From NCBI GenBank assembly GCA_018267625.1, contig JAFDYC010000056.1, positions 1 through 64,000 of the forward strand: a DNA stretch of 64,000 bases, in the 5' to 3' direction. The notes below the pieces were generated by a model that had not been told where the DNA came from, did not search any database, and saw only the letters and a list, made by a program, of their open reading frames with translations. Both the position numbers and the translations under genes were made by a program. Positions 24,666 through 33,986 of this stretch are shown here, piece after piece (position 1 is the stretch's first letter; each line of letters starts with the position of its first letter). This DNA is from Bacteroidota bacterium (lineage in GTDB: Bacteria > Bacteroidota > Bacteroidia > Chitinophagales > Chitinophagaceae).

Positions 24666-26744
24666 TTATTTAAACTCGCTATCAGGGATACCCTTATTGA
24701 TTTCAACAGAAGTCAGCTTCGAGTCTATGTTTTGAGGCCCGGCTTGTTGCTTCAATTCGTAAGGCACTTTGTATCCTCCGGTACCGGGCACTTCGCGGTA
24801 ATCTTTATACTCCGTGGAAATGCTGACAGCACCCTGAGGGCTTTCTTTCACCTGAACGCTCTTGATGAGCAGGCCCGTAGCCACACTATAATATTCCTTG
24901 CCTTTCTCACCGCTGGCATCTTCTGTATTCAGTACATAGGCATCCTCAGCATCCACTTTTTCCATTCCAGCGAGTGTATGCTTGATACCATATTTCTCTG
25001 GATGAAGTACATCTTGGAGGTCCGCTTCCTGAGCGGATTCGGCCAGCTCAGCGGCATCCATCTCCTTGCTCTGTCCCCGGGCTTCCTGGGTGCCTTTACC
25101 ATCGTGGTAAACCGACTTCTGGAAGGTTTGTCCCATGGCTGTCACGGTGCGCTTGAGGCTTTTCCCGTTTTTCCATTCACTCATAACAACAGTGACGCCG
25201 GGTTGTGGCTCAAAGCTGTATTCAATTTTCATGTCTTTTAAGCCATTGATGGCTGCCTCACCGCCCAAAGCCGCGATATATTTTTTAATCACTGCATCGG
25301 CTGTCAGGCCTGCAGGTGCTGCCTGCTTTTCATTGGCTGCAACCGGATGACCATAGTTATCGAAGAAAGAAACTTTACCGAAGTTTTCTAAGCTCTTGGC
25401 CACCTGGTCTGCATTACCTACCACAATGATGTTCGCTGCTTCCGGACGGATGTATTTCTGAGCCATTTCCTGAACGTCGGATACGCTTACGGCAGCCAGA
25501 TTTTGCAGGTAATTGGTATAGTAATCCTTGGGCAGATGATAGCGTTGAATGTTGATGGCAAACTGAGCAACGGTCTGGGGGTTCTCGAGGCTGATGGCAA
25601 ATTGGCCGGTCATGTTATTGATGATGTTCTGTACATCCGTTTCGGTCGCCGGTTCGGTACGGATACGCTTCATCTCAGCGAGGGTCTGTGCGATGGCACT
25701 GTCGGTAACGATGTTCCGGCATTTTGCATAGGCCGTGAAATTGCCCACCAATTCATCCTGATGAATGGAAGAATAGGAGCCGTAGGTCCAGCCATGTTTT
25801 TCGCGCAGGTTGAGGAATAAGCGCCCTTGCGAACCGCCACCCAGAACAGCATTTGCCACACGGGCTTTAATAACGTCCGGCGAGTTGGGCAGTAACTCCA
25901 AAGGATACGTCACGTTAAAGACGCTTTGAACTGCGGCATCACGATTGGCGAAGGAAACCTGAGTTGCAGTGATGGGCTTGGGTAAGCTGTAAGCAGCAAC
26001 GGGCACGTTTGCTTTTTTCCAGCCACTGAAATACTTCTGCATAAGCTGCTTCACCGTGGCCGGGGTCACATCGCCCACAAAGGCTAAATATGCCACATTC
26101 GGGCGCCAGTAAGTGTTGAAATAATCGTTGCAGCGCTTCAGGGTAATGGCTTCGATGGTCTTGTCTGTAGCCACTTCACCATATGCATGCCGGGCTCCAT
26201 AATTCACCGCTTGAGTAAGGTTTTCGAGCATGGCATCCGGGTCATTTTTTTGCGTAGCAAGACCGGAGAGGCTTTGCTTTTTGAGCTTGTCCAGTTCTGA
26301 TTGGCGGAAATCAGGATGCAGAATCATGTCGCTCATCAGCTCCACGAGTTTGTCTTCGTTGCGCACCAGGCAGGTACCAAACATGCTTTCTTCATCCGCT
26401 CTGATGGTAGCGCCGATATTGTCAATGGCCAGATCCATCTGGTCTTTAGAACGGGTTTTGGTACCCGAGGTAATCAGCTCACCTACGATATCGTGATAGC
26501 CGGCCATGTTGCCTTGCAATTCGGGGCGGATATCGAGCTGGAGGGAGACAGAAACCAGCGGCACTTTGTGGTTTTCTACCACGAAAACACGCAGGCCATT
26601 CGGCAGGGTAAATGTTTCCGTTTTGCCGAGTTCTATTTTGGGAGCTGGGCCGGGTTTGGGGCGAATGGAGCGGTCCAGCGTTTGTGCTTGTGCCGTTGTT
26701 GCCAGAATGGAACAACCGGCTATGGCTATGAGGTATTTTTTCAT
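24666..26744 (-). CDS. M16-family (insulinase-like) protein lacking the zinc site
   Basis: About 692 residues, exported (signal peptide ending TAQAQ near residue 21). Two M16 half-domains span about residues 40-480. At the position of the catalytic HxxEH the sequence is DIVGE (within AGYHDIVGELITSGT, about residues 82-94), so all three zinc/catalytic residues are missing. The rest of the fold is conserved (GGGSQGRLFLNLREKHGWTYGSYS). Residues of about 500-692 form a beta-rich extension (IAALGGEAAINGLKDMKIEY), which resembles LolA-like domains. It follows the active M16 gene by 78 bases and probably forms a non-catalytic partner in a periplasmic heterodimer. Confidence 0.85.
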   Translation of the reverse strand: MKKYLIAIAGCSILATTAQAQTLDRSIRPKPGPAPKIELGKTETFTLPNGLRVFVVENHKVPLVSVSLQLDIRPELQGNMAGYHDIVGELITSGTKTRSKDQMDLAIDNIGATIRADEESMFGTCLVRNEDKLVELMSDMILHPDFRQSELDKLKKQSLSGLATQKNDPDAMLENLTQAVNYGARHAYGEVATDKTIEAITLKRCNDYFNTYWRPNVAYLAFVGDVTPATVKQLMQKYFSGWKKANVPVAAYSLPKPITATQVSFANRDAAVQSVFNVTYPLELLPNSPDVIKARVANAVLGGGSQGRLFLNLREKHGWTYGSYSSIHQDELVGNFTAYAKCRNIVTDSAIAQTLAEMKRIRTEPATETDVQNIINNMTGQFAISLENPQTVAQFAINIQRYHLPKDYYTNYLQNLAAVSVSDVQEMAQKYIRPEAANIIVVGNADQVAKSLENFGKVSFFDNYGHPVAANEKQAAPAGLTADAVIKKYIAALGGEAAINGLKDMKIEYSFEPQPGVTVVMSEWKNGKSLKRTVTAMGQTFQKSVYHDGKGTQEARGQSKEMDAAELAESAQEADLQDVLHPEKYGIKHTLAGMEKVDAEDAYVLNTEDASGEKGKEYYSVATGLLIKSVQVKESPQGAVSISTEYKDYREVPGTGGYKVPYELKQQAGPQNIDSKLTSVEINKGIPDSEFK

Positions 26745-26822
26745 TTTCTGAAAAGGCATTGATTGAAGGAGAAGGAAGGCTTTGAATGGGAAGGCAAGCT
26801 GGAAGGCATTACCGAATGGGCA

Positions 26823-28148
26823 TTAGTCTTTCTTCTCGGATTTGGGCAGATAATAAACGACCAGACGATTTTCTTTCCTGAAAAATTTCCGGGCAACCCT
26901 CTGGATGTCTTCCTTGGTCACCGCCTGGTATTTCGCCAGCTCAGTGTTGACTAAGTTGGCATCCTTAAAGTAGGTGTAATCAGTAGCGAGGTTCGTGACA
27001 ACGCCCAACACCTTCCTGTTCTGTTCGGCAAACTGGGTTTCCGTCTGCACCATCAGTTTCTTCATTTCAGCATCCGTCACGCCATTTTTCTGCACTTTTT
27101 CTACTTCTGCGAGCATGGCTTTTTCGAGCGTGTCCGGCGACACACCGATATTGGCGATGCCGAACATAATCATGATGCTGGGGTCTTCATTCCCCGTAGC
27201 TCCGGCCCCCACCTGCACTGCCTTCTGTTCTTTGTCCACTACTTCTTTTTGCAGGCGCGAGCTTTTGCCTTGCGATAGCAGGTTGGTCAGCAGATCCAAT
27301 GCGTAATAATCCGGCGTGTTGGGTTTCGGCGTGTGGTAGGCAATCACTACAGCCGGCAGTTGGATATTGTCGTAGAAGGTTACTCGCTTTTCAGCCATGC
27401 TCTGCGGCTCCTGAGGCAAATCGCGGGGGATGGGACGGGTGCCTTTCGGAATGCCCCCGAAATACTTTGTAACCATCTTGATCACTTCCGGAGTATTGAT
27501 ATCCCCGCCAATAACCAGCACGGCATTATTGGGCACGTAGAAGGTCTTGTAGAAATCCATGAACTCGGGCAGAGTAGCCTGGTCAATGTATTGCTCCTTT
27601 CCGATGGGAGTCCAGCGGTAATTGCTCTTGGTAAAGGCATTTTCATACACCACATTCATGAGCTGGCCATAGGGTGTATTGTCGTAGCGCTGCTTCTTCT
27701 CTTCCTTCACCACCTTACGCTGCGTCTCTACACCGATACTATCAATTTTTGCGTGCAGCATACGTTCGCTTTCCATCCAGAGCGCCAGTTCGAGCTGGTT
27801 GGAAGGCAGCTCTTCATAATAAAAAGTGCGGTCTTGTGTTGTGTTAGCATTGAGCTGACCGCCCGCAGCCTGTACCAGCTTCATGTATTCTCCGCGCTTG
27901 ATGTTTTCAGATCCTTCAAAAAGCAGGTGTTCGAAGAAGTGGGCAAAACCTGTACGGTTCGGGTCTTCATTCTTGGAGCCTACATGATACATGACGCTTA
28001 CTGCAACGATAGGCGTTGAATGGTCTTCATGAAGAATAACATGGAGGCCGTTGGGTAAATCAAATTCAGAAAACTTGATTTGGGCACTTGCACCGCCCGC
28101 CATCAGGCTCATGGCGGCAAGTCCCGCAAGGAAAGCTTTACGCTTCAT
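26823..28148 (-). CDS. M16-family zinc peptidase (catalytic partner)
   Basis: A 441-residue exported M16 peptidase. The signal peptide ends GGASAQ at about residue 23. The inverted zinc motif is intact: GFAHFFEHLLFEGS with His70, Glu73 and His74. The downstream Glu region is YYEELPSNQLELALWMESERM. The C-half repeats the fold (LLTNLLSQGKSSRLQKEVV). M16 enzymes cleave short unstructured peptides in a closing chamber. The gene precedes its inactive homologue on the same strand, an arrangement like PqqF/PqqG or mitochondrial processing peptidase. ATG 28148 gives the signal peptide and follows a TACTTTTG element. An upstream frame to 28229 is rejected. Confidence 0.9.
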   Translation of the reverse strand: MKRKAFLAGLAAMSLMAGGASAQIKFSEFDLPNGLHVILHEDHSTPIVAVSVMYHVGSKNEDPNRTGFAHFFEHLLFEGSENIKRGEYMKLVQAAGGQLNANTTQDRTFYYEELPSNQLELALWMESERMLHAKIDSIGVETQRKVVKEEKKQRYDNTPYGQLMNVVYENAFTKSNYRWTPIGKEQYIDQATLPEFMDFYKTFYVPNNAVLVIGGDINTPEVIKMVTKYFGGIPKGTRPIPRDLPQEPQSMAEKRVTFYDNIQLPAVVIAYHTPKPNTPDYYALDLLTNLLSQGKSSRLQKEVVDKEQKAVQVGAGATGNEDPSIMIMFGIANIGVSPDTLEKAMLAEVEKVQKNGVTDAEMKKLMVQTETQFAEQNRKVLGVVTNLATDYTYFKDANLVNTELAKYQAVTKEDIQRVARKFFRKENRLVVYYLPKSEKKD

Positions 28149-28173
28149 AGAAAAATGGAGAAAAAATGTGGCG

Positions 28174-28181
28174 CAAAAGTA
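28174..28181 (-). promoter_or_regulatory. -7 element of the M16 operon
   Basis: Minus-strand TACTTTTG, a perfect TAnnTTTG, lies 25 nt before the ATG at 28148. Confidence 0.5.
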
Positions 28182-28509
28182 GGGCTGTGCCGGTAGTAGA
28201 ATGGTCTCATAATGTTGGGTAAATGACAAAAAAAATCAAGTGAGCGGGCCTTGCGGAGAATGTTCAGGCCCTTGAGGCAAACGGTTACATGGGGGCTATC
28301 CATTAGTAGGTCCCATCCCGGAAAAGCAGAAGACCACCCTTCAATTTTTTTGAAAAAAAACAAAAACGCGACGCTGAGTTTAGCTCTAAAACGAAACATT
28401 TTTCTTGAAGCGCTATCAAAAGGGATTGGATGGATGCCTTGCGGCAAATCCCGGGATTTCAGCCGGTGGAGCGAGCCCGACTTCAAAAAAGCTGCGCTGT
28501 ATTTCCCGC

Positions 28510-28517
28510 TATCTTTG
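28510..28517 (+). promoter_or_regulatory. -7 element of the envelope cluster
   Basis: TATCTTTG, a perfect TAnnTTTG, lies 60 nt before the ATG at 28578. It could drive the four-gene set 28578-36629. Confidence 0.5.
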
Positions 28518-28577
28518 GCCGCTTTTGGCAGAAAAAAATTGCTGCCTTTCCCCTCAAAGCGCTGTTTTGAATCCTTT

Positions 28578-30908
28578 ATGAAAAAGATTTTCTCCCTCCT
28601 GCTTGTTTTGTTATGTGCTTCTATCGGTTATGCCCAAACCGGAACAGTGAAGGGTTTTATTTATGAAAAAGGCAGCGGCGAGCCCGTGATTTATACAAAT
28701 GTTTGGCTGCTGGGCACCGGATACGGAGTGCAGACCGACGTGAACGGATACTTTTCTATTACCGGAATTCCGGCAGGCAGCTATACGCTTATTTCTACCC
28801 AAATCGGCTATGATTCCGCCACGAAAGAAGTTACGATTCGCCCAGGCGGGATTACGACACAGAAGCTCATCATGAGCCGTTCGGGAATTGCGTTGGACGA
28901 CATCACCGTGTCAGGAAGAAAACAAGAACGACGCACCCTGGTAAATGCCGGCGTCACGACCGTCACCCCCCGCGAAATGAAAATGCTGCCATCTGCCGGA
29001 GGTGAACCGGACATTGCCCAATACCTGCAAGTGACTCCCGGTGTCGTCTTCACCGGCGACCAGGGCGGGCAACTCTACATCCGTGGCGGTTCTCCTTCTC
29101 AGACGGGCATCCTCCTGGACGGCGTCACCATCTACAATCCCTTTCACAGCATCGGCCTGTTTTCTGTTTTCGAAACCGATGCTATTCGCAGCGTAGATAT
29201 CCAAAGTGCCGGCTTCAATGCACAATATGGCAACCGCACTTCTGCCATCTTAGACATCCATACGCGGGACGGCAATAAGAACCGTACAGAAGGCAAGCTT
29301 TCCGTGTCGCCTATCATGGCGCGTGCTATGCTGGAAGGCCCTATTATGAAGCCAAAAGATGAAGAAGGCAGCTCCATCACCTACTTACTCAGCGTCAAAC
29401 ACAGCTACCTCGACCAGACCTCAAAAGCCTTGTACGGCAGTTTTGGAGAACCTTTTTCTTCCGGGCTTCCATATGCCTTCACAGACCTGTATGGCAAGGT
29501 GACCTTTAGCGGCAACAGCGGATCCAAGCTGAATTTGTTCGGCTTCAACTTCGATGACCGCGCTAAGTTTCTAAACACACAGACGGATGCTACCATTGCC
29601 GATTTCAGATGGACGGCTACTGGCGGTGGTGCCACGTTTGTGGTTTCACCAGCCGGCTCATCCGCACTTATTGACGGCAAGTTTGCTTATTCCAAATACG
29701 GCATTGACTACAATGAAACAGGGCAGAATGTTCCCCGCAGCAGCGGTATCTCAGGCTTTGAAGGAGGCATCAACTTCACCAACTTCCTGCCCGGTTACAG
29801 CCAGTTCAAATATGGCCTTGAAGTAAGCGGCATCGCCACCAACCTGAGCTATACAAACAATTTCGGCTACGGCACCAGCCTCGACCGCCAGAATACCATC
29901 GCCTCCCTGTTTGCCATTTTCAGAAAGAACTTCAGTGAGAAGTTTATCGTGGAGCCCGGCCTGCGAATTCAGTACTACGCTACCCTGGATAAGTTTTCGC
30001 CCGAGCCCCGCATCGGTATGAAATACAACATCACGCCCAACTTGCGCCTGAAAGCGGCTGCAGGCTTGTATTCTCAGAATATTATTTCAACCAAAAACGA
30101 CCGCGACATCGTCAACTTCTTTACCGGATTCCTGCTCAGCCCAGACAAGACGATATATAAAAACCCGGCTACTTCTTCCGACCCGGTGCAGTCGAACCTG
30201 CTGACCGCTTATCATATTTTGGGTGGGGTGGAATTCGATATTCAACATTTTGAATTCAACCTGGAACCCTGGTTCAAAGACTTCACTCAAAACTTTGAGC
30301 TGAACCGCTATAAAGGCCAAGTATATGCCAATGGCAGCATTGACAACAACGACTTCGTATTTGAAACAGGAAAGGCTTATGGCATTGATTTTTCAACAAA
30401 ATATTCAAACCGTCGCCTTTACGTTTGGGCCGTGATGGGCTACCAATATGTGGACCGCACCGATTTCATGCAAACCTATCCGCCCCCCTTCGACCGCCGG
30501 TTTAACGCCAACTTCCTGGCAGCGTACACAGCCGGCAAGCATAAGGATATCGAGCTTTCGCTGCGATATAATCTCGGCTCTCCTTTCCCCTTCACTCAGA
30601 CTCAGGGCTTTTATGAAAACCTCAACCTGACATCAAACGGAATCGGCACCAACTACCTGCAACAAAACGGGCAACTTGGGCTGCTCTACGCCAGCCAGGT
30701 AAATGGGGGCCGGCTTTCTTATTACCACCGGGTGGATATTTCAGCCAAGAAACGTTTTGAGCTTTCCAAACAATCCAATCTGGAAGCGACGTTCAGCATC
30801 ACGAACCTGTTCAACCGGAACAATATTTTCTACGTCAACCGTTTTGATAACACCCGCGTGTATCAGTTACCCATTTTCCCCAGCCTCAGCCTTTCCTGGA
30901 ATTTTTAA
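28578..30908 (+). CDS. TonB-dependent receptor with carboxypeptidase-like N-domain
   Basis: A 776-residue outer-membrane receptor. Signal peptide residues 1-19 (MKKIFSLLLVLLCASIGYAQ). Residues of about 20-105 are a carboxypeptidase-regulatory-like beta-sandwich (YEKGSGEPVIYTNVWLLGT, VNGYFSITGIPAGSYTL). The plug covers about residues 120-225 (LQVTPGVVFTGDQGGQLYIRGG, ILLDGVTIYNP, AQYGNRTSAILDI). The barrel then runs to the terminal LSWNF. The architecture is the general Bacteroidota TonB type, shorter than SusC, and no SusD-like partner follows. It heads a co-directional cluster (30-, 3- and 45-base gaps) with the TPR, barrel and SPOR genes. The upstream open frame from 28251 is rejected because the signal peptide starts at 28578. 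Confidence 0.9.
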   Translation: MKKIFSLLLVLLCASIGYAQTGTVKGFIYEKGSGEPVIYTNVWLLGTGYGVQTDVNGYFSITGIPAGSYTLISTQIGYDSATKEVTIRPGGITTQKLIMSRSGIALDDITVSGRKQERRTLVNAGVTTVTPREMKMLPSAGGEPDIAQYLQVTPGVVFTGDQGGQLYIRGGSPSQTGILLDGVTIYNPFHSIGLFSVFETDAIRSVDIQSAGFNAQYGNRTSAILDIHTRDGNKNRTEGKLSVSPIMARAMLEGPIMKPKDEEGSSITYLLSVKHSYLDQTSKALYGSFGEPFSSGLPYAFTDLYGKVTFSGNSGSKLNLFGFNFDDRAKFLNTQTDATIADFRWTATGGGATFVVSPAGSSALIDGKFAYSKYGIDYNETGQNVPRSSGISGFEGGINFTNFLPGYSQFKYGLEVSGIATNLSYTNNFGYGTSLDRQNTIASLFAIFRKNFSEKFIVEPGLRIQYYATLDKFSPEPRIGMKYNITPNLRLKAAAGLYSQNIISTKNDRDIVNFFTGFLLSPDKTIYKNPATSSDPVQSNLLTAYHILGGVEFDIQHFEFNLEPWFKDFTQNFELNRYKGQVYANGSIDNNDFVFETGKAYGIDFSTKYSNRRLYVWAVMGYQYVDRTDFMQTYPPPFDRRFNANFLAAYTAGKHKDIELSLRYNLGSPFPFTQTQGFYENLNLTSNGIGTNYLQQNGQLGLLYASQVNGGRLSYYHRVDISAKKRFELSKQSNLEATFSITNLFNRNNIFYVNRFDNTRVYQLPIFPSLSLSWNF

Positions 30909-30938
30909 AGCAAGCAGCAAACCGCGCTTATTCTGCTC

Positions 30939-33900
30939 ATGCTCCTAAAGCGATTCATCACCCTTTGCAGCCTCGCCCTTGCCCTGCCCCTGGCAGCACC
31001 TGCACAAGAACTTTCCCGTTTTAGCCCGCAACAAGACGCAAGCTTCCGAACGAACGACCAGTTTGATGCGGCGCTCTGGTCACTCGCCCGCCAGTCGGCA
31101 CAATCCGCCTTGAATGGCCCACTGTACCTGGACGCGGCCTGGCTGGATACCCGCCGAAATACAGAGTACGAAAAGGCGGTCAGTGGCCTGAAAACAACTT
31201 CGTACGGAGCGCTTGATTCGGCTGTAGCCCTCCTGCAGCAGCTCAACCCACAAGTCCTGCGAGACCGGCTGTCACTGGCTATTGCACGCTACTATTTCTT
31301 GCAGGGCAAGCTCGCCGCCGCCATACCCTATTATCAAACGTCTGGCATTGCCAACCTGAGCAATACCGAAATCGCAGATGCAAAATTTGAACTGGCTTAT
31401 TGTTATTTCAACAACCATCAGTTTGGGCCGGCAGACACGCTGCTGAGCATCATGAAAGAAGTGCCGGGGAAATATTACAGCCCGGGTAATTACTACTATG
31501 GATTGCTGGCCTACACAAAAGGTGAATATGCTGCCGCGCTGAAAAGCTTTGCCCGGATTCGAGATGAAAAAATCTACCGGCCCGTAGTTCCCTACTACAT
31601 GGCCGAGATATACTATTTCAAAGGTGAACGAGATACGGCTTTGGCCGAAGCGCTGAGCCTGTTGCAGCCGGGTGTTCCTTCTTATTATGAAAACGAACTG
31701 CATCTGCTGGCGGCTCAATGCCTGTTTGAAGCCGGACGCTTTGGTGATGCCTTACCCTATTTCGAGTATTACTACAACCATTCGGAAAAGCTGCGCAAAG
31801 AGGATTTGTATGAAATGGGCTACGCCTATTACCGGGTGGACGAATGGACCAATGCAATCGCCAAATTCAAGCCACTGAGCATCGCAAAAGATTCGTTAGG
31901 GCAGGCAGCCATGTACCTGCTCGGCGACTGCTACCTAAAGACGAATGATAAGACAGGAGCCAGAAATGCCTTTGGCCTCTGCGCCGAAATGCCCTACAAC
32001 CCCGGGCAACGGGAAGCCGCGCTTTTGCTGCACGCGAAACTCTGCTACGAAACCGGTTTCCCCGATGAAGCCATGCGGAGCCTGCGCAGCCTGATGCAGG
32101 ATTATCCCGGCTCCGATTATTTGCCTGCTGCTCGCTTGCTTCAGTCGCAGCTCTATCTGGAAACAAACAATTACAAGGATGCCTATCAGGCATTGGCCCG
32201 CTTCCCTACAAATGATGCCGGATATGGAAGCATCTTTCAACGCGCAGCATACGGCTATGGATTGCAAAAGCTTCAGTCCGGGCAATTAGACGAAGCAGAC
32301 AAATTGCTCTCCGAATCACTTTCACAACAATCCGCACCTGCCTATACTGCTGCTACTCATTTTTGGAAAGCGGAAATTGCATACCGTCAAAGCCGATACG
32401 ATTCAGCCGTCTATTTCGACCAAACATTCCTCCGGGCAGCTTCCAGCCCCTTAGCACAACAAGTGAGCAGCACAGCCACACGCGCTCATGCAGCTTCTAC
32501 CCTCGGTTACGCACTGATGCAGCTCAAAAATTATCGGGAAGCTCAAAAGGCCTTCGCTACTGCGAAACAAGAAGGCAATAACACCACTGCTACCAATGCT
32601 TCTTTGCGCGAAGCGGACGCCTATTTCATGCAAAAAGATTTTGCACATGCGGCCCCTATTTATACATCGCTGGCTTCGGGCACAGGCACCGATGCAGAGT
32701 ATGCCCGCCTGCAATCTGCCATCATCGCGGGTTTACGCGGCGACAATACTGAAAAGCTGAAGCTGCTGAGCAATATCATGAGTGTTACTCCGCCGTCTGC
32801 TTATGCAGCCGAAGCCCGCTACGAAATGGGCCTGACTCAGATTACAACCGGCCGTTATGATGAAGCGGTTGCTACACTTAGCCTGTTAACCACAGACAAG
32901 AAGGAACCAGAATTTGCCCCAAAAGCCCTCCTGAAAATCGGCAGCTTACAACAGCAATTGAATAAAGATGAGCAAGCGCTAGAAAGTTTTAGAAAACTGA
33001 TTCGCGACTTCCCATCTGCTCCGGAACGCAGCGATGCCCTGGCCGCCTGCAAGCGCATTTTTGTTGAACGGAATCAGCCGGATGCTTACATCACGTTGTT
33101 GAAAGAATTCAATCTGCCACTTGCCTCAGACCAGGAGATGGACACGGCATTTTATAATGCAGCAGAGCTACAATATGCCTCTATGAATTGGGCCCCGGCA
33201 GCCGCTGCATTTCGAAGGTATCTCCAGCAGTTTCCGGCAGGCATGAAAGCGCTTAAGGCACGCTATTATCTGGCCAACAGCTTGTACAATTCGAAGTCTT
33301 ATGCTGTCGCCCGGCAAGCCTACGACACCTTGCTGCAAGCGGGATGGAATGCGTTCTCTGAAGAAAGTGCCCGCCGGGCTGCAGAACTTGCCCTGGCAGA
33401 CACCGCCTGGAGTGATGCGAACCGGTATTATGGTTTGCTTGCCGAACATGCAGAAACCGATGAATCCCGTAGCAACGCATTTGCCGGGCTGATGCGTACC
33501 GCTTCTCGTATGCACGATGAAGCTGCGGCTGTTCGTAATTCCGACTCGCTCTTAACCTGTGCCCAGGTAGCCCCGGGCCTGCGCGATGAAGCCACATTAA
33601 TTATCCTCCGGCAGCGCTTACTGCAGGGTGATAGTAGCCGGGCCGACACACTGTTGCCATCGCTGGTCAAGAGTGACAATGCAGCCGTAGCAGCAGAAGC
33701 AGGATACCGATGGGCACAAGCGCTTTTTGCCGCATGCAAGCTTAAAGAATCAGAAAAGGAAGCCAGTGCTAACATTAAGCGTAGCTCGGGCTATGAATGG
33801 TGGCTTGTAAAAACGTACCTGTTGCTGGGCGACATCTCTATCGCTAAAAAAGATTACTTCAATGCCCGTGCTACCTTCCAGAGTGTGGTACGCAACACGA

Positions 33901-33983
33901 AGCTTCCCGAACTCAGAGCGTATGCCGAACAACGGCTTCAGGAACTGAAGAACCTTGATCATTCTAAACTTTCTAACGAGTAG
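30939..33983 (+). CDS. Large periplasmic TPR-repeat protein
   Basis: A 1014-residue exported protein. The signal peptide ends LAAPAQ at about residue 23, with no lipobox. Almost all of the rest is tetratricopeptide-like helical repeats, for example DAKFELAYCYFNNHQFGPADTLL, PVVPYYMAEIYYFKGERDTAL, EDLYEMGYAYYRVDEWTNAIAKF, AEARYEMGLTQITTGRYDEAV and APKALLKIGSLQQQLNKDEQALESF. At least fifteen repeats can be seen by eye. Such proteins act as periplasmic scaffolds. It is placed 30 bases after the TonB receptor and 3 bases before the barrel gene, so the three are almost certainly one transcript and perhaps one complex. Confidence 0.85.
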   Translation: MLLKRFITLCSLALALPLAAPAQELSRFSPQQDASFRTNDQFDAALWSLARQSAQSALNGPLYLDAAWLDTRRNTEYEKAVSGLKTTSYGALDSAVALLQQLNPQVLRDRLSLAIARYYFLQGKLAAAIPYYQTSGIANLSNTEIADAKFELAYCYFNNHQFGPADTLLSIMKEVPGKYYSPGNYYYGLLAYTKGEYAAALKSFARIRDEKIYRPVVPYYMAEIYYFKGERDTALAEALSLLQPGVPSYYENELHLLAAQCLFEAGRFGDALPYFEYYYNHSEKLRKEDLYEMGYAYYRVDEWTNAIAKFKPLSIAKDSLGQAAMYLLGDCYLKTNDKTGARNAFGLCAEMPYNPGQREAALLLHAKLCYETGFPDEAMRSLRSLMQDYPGSDYLPAARLLQSQLYLETNNYKDAYQALARFPTNDAGYGSIFQRAAYGYGLQKLQSGQLDEADKLLSESLSQQSAPAYTAATHFWKAEIAYRQSRYDSAVYFDQTFLRAASSPLAQQVSSTATRAHAASTLGYALMQLKNYREAQKAFATAKQEGNNTTATNASLREADAYFMQKDFAHAAPIYTSLASGTGTDAEYARLQSAIIAGLRGDNTEKLKLLSNIMSVTPPSAYAAEARYEMGLTQITTGRYDEAVATLSLLTTDKKEPEFAPKALLKIGSLQQQLNKDEQALESFRKLIRDFPSAPERSDALAACKRIFVERNQPDAYITLLKEFNLPLASDQEMDTAFYNAAELQYASMNWAPAAAAFRRYLQQFPAGMKALKARYYLANSLYNSKSYAVARQAYDTLLQAGWNAFSEESARRAAELALADTAWSDANRYYGLLAEHAETDESRSNAFAGLMRTASRMHDEAAAVRNSDSLLTCAQVAPGLRDEATLIILRQRLLQGDSSRADTLLPSLVKSDNAAVAAEAGYRWAQALFAACKLKESEKEASANIKRSSGYEWWLVKTYLLLGDISIAKKDYFNARATFQSVVRNTKLPELRAYAEQRLQELKNLDHSKLSNE

Positions 33984-33986
33984 CGC

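Larger units (their letters stand above)
28149..28577. other. Divergent intergenic region with promoters for both sides
   Basis: About 430 bases between the M16 pair and the TonB receptor cluster. It contains the minus-strand -7 (28174-28181) and the plus-strand -7 (28510-28517). A plus-strand frame is open from 28251, but its translation looks non-coding and most of it is upstream of the promoter. An imperfect inverted repeat (GGGCCT / AGGCCC, about 28247-28272) has no T-run. Confidence 0.5.

Noticed and set aside
28251-28577. N-terminal extension of the TonB receptor
   Set aside because: A perfect signal peptide starts at 28578 and a -7 element lies inside the extension.
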